Source of the DNA: Clostridiales bacterium
GTDB taxonomy: Bacteria; Bacillota; Clostridia; Christensenellales; Christensenellaceae
Direction of reading: 5' to 3'
Assembly (NCBI GenBank): GCA_015056045.1
Contig: SVGZ01000016.1
Location: 1 to 50,241 of the forward strand
Length of the DNA stretch: 50,241 nucleotides
Shown piece after piece: positions 50,175-50,241 of the stretch. Within the stretch, counting starts at the first letter, position 1; each line of letters begins with the position of its first letter. The translations under genes and the position numbers were made by a program. The notes under the pieces are model-generated. The model had not been told where the DNA came from. It saw only the letters and a program-made list of their open reading frames with translations, and ran no database searches.

Positions 50175-50241
50175 ATGCGCATCACACCGAATGTTTACCT
50201 GCTTTCCGGCTTTGCCTATGGCCTTCACCCGAACGCTTACG
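50175..50241 (+). CDS. start of a possible metallo-beta-lactamase-fold protein, cut by the window edge
   Basis: ATG at 50175 follows AAGGAGAAAATTCT and 22 codons are visible. The product begins MRITPNVYLLSGFAYG, which resembles the first strands of metallo-beta-lactamase-fold hydrolases (xxNVYLLxG, then Asn-x-Tyr). The zinc motif lies outside the window, so the call is only suggestive. Confidence 0.5.
   Translation, partial: MRITPNVYLLSGFAYGLHPNAY

Noticed and set aside
1-50241. tRNA, rRNA, insertion sequences, prophage or integrase genes
   Set aside because: None was seen on reading either strand. A tRNA scan and IS search would settle it.

Overview
The window looks like a chromosomal segment of a spore-forming, Gram-positive anaerobe of the Clostridia with moderate G+C. 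The reasons are a clear sigma-G gene, a SpoIIID-type regulator with a sigma-E-like promoter, a bifunctional HPr kinase/phosphorylase, a NiaR repressor, strong GGAGG ribosome binding sites with several TTG starts, and lipoproteins with Thr-Pro-Glu linkers. The exact genus cannot be read from the sequence. No rRNA, tRNA, phage, insertion sequence or CRISPR array was seen.

Layout. 1-1.3 kb: a lipoprotein cut by the window edge and a divergent membrane protein that may be translated from a leaderless mRNA. 1.3-9.5 kb: two minus-strand catabolic blocks. The first encodes a phosphotriesterase-family hydrolase/lactonase, a shikimate-dehydrogenase-like enzyme, a cupin-type phosphoglucose isomerase and a D-2-hydroxyacid dehydrogenase. 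The second encodes a rhamnonate-dehydratase-like enolase-superfamily enzyme and two tandem aldo/keto reductases with Fe-S tails. An M23 peptidase lipoprotein lies between the blocks. Together they look like an unassigned sugar-acid or cyclitol pathway without a local transporter or regulator. 9.6-13.8 kb: flavodoxin-type reductase, cobalamin adenosyltransferase, thioredoxin, hisS and rarA. 13.9-19.1 kb: spoIIID, niaR with a niacin ECF transporter gene, an SPFH protein, a WYL regulator, a hypothetical protein and hprK. 19.2-24.6 kb: dnaE and a large DUF885 metallopeptidase lipoprotein.

24.7-31.4 kb is a thiamine operon. Two complete TPP riboswitches in series, each with its own terminator, precede thiS-thiF-thiG-thiH-tenI-thiE-thiD-tenA. 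The operon ends in an in-frame relic that joins the start of an ABC ATPase (ThiZ-like) to the end of a substrate-binding protein (ThiY-like). A second structured leader lies before thiD.

31.4-33.6 kb: a marR-degV-HAD operon with twin inverted repeats around its promoter. 33.7-39.5 kb: a GH2 glycosidase, miaB, a PIG-V-like membrane glycosyltransferase and a 50-residue protein. 39.6-44.0 kb: a tightly packed run icd-secC-gtrA-like-nth-obg-yhbY. 44.1-47.6 kb: sigG, and an SH3b-repeat/C39-like secreted protein with a repetitive coding tract. 47.8-50.2 kb: a lipoprotein and metallophosphoesterase pair, a VOC protein, and the start of a possible metallo-beta-lactamase-fold gene.

The strongest leads are the two linked catabolic blocks, the tandem TPP switch with a possible second switch before thiD, the ThiZ/ThiY fusion relic, the large dyad between niaR and niaX, the SH3b-C39 surface protein, and the DxQ-type phosphoesterase paired with a lipoprotein.
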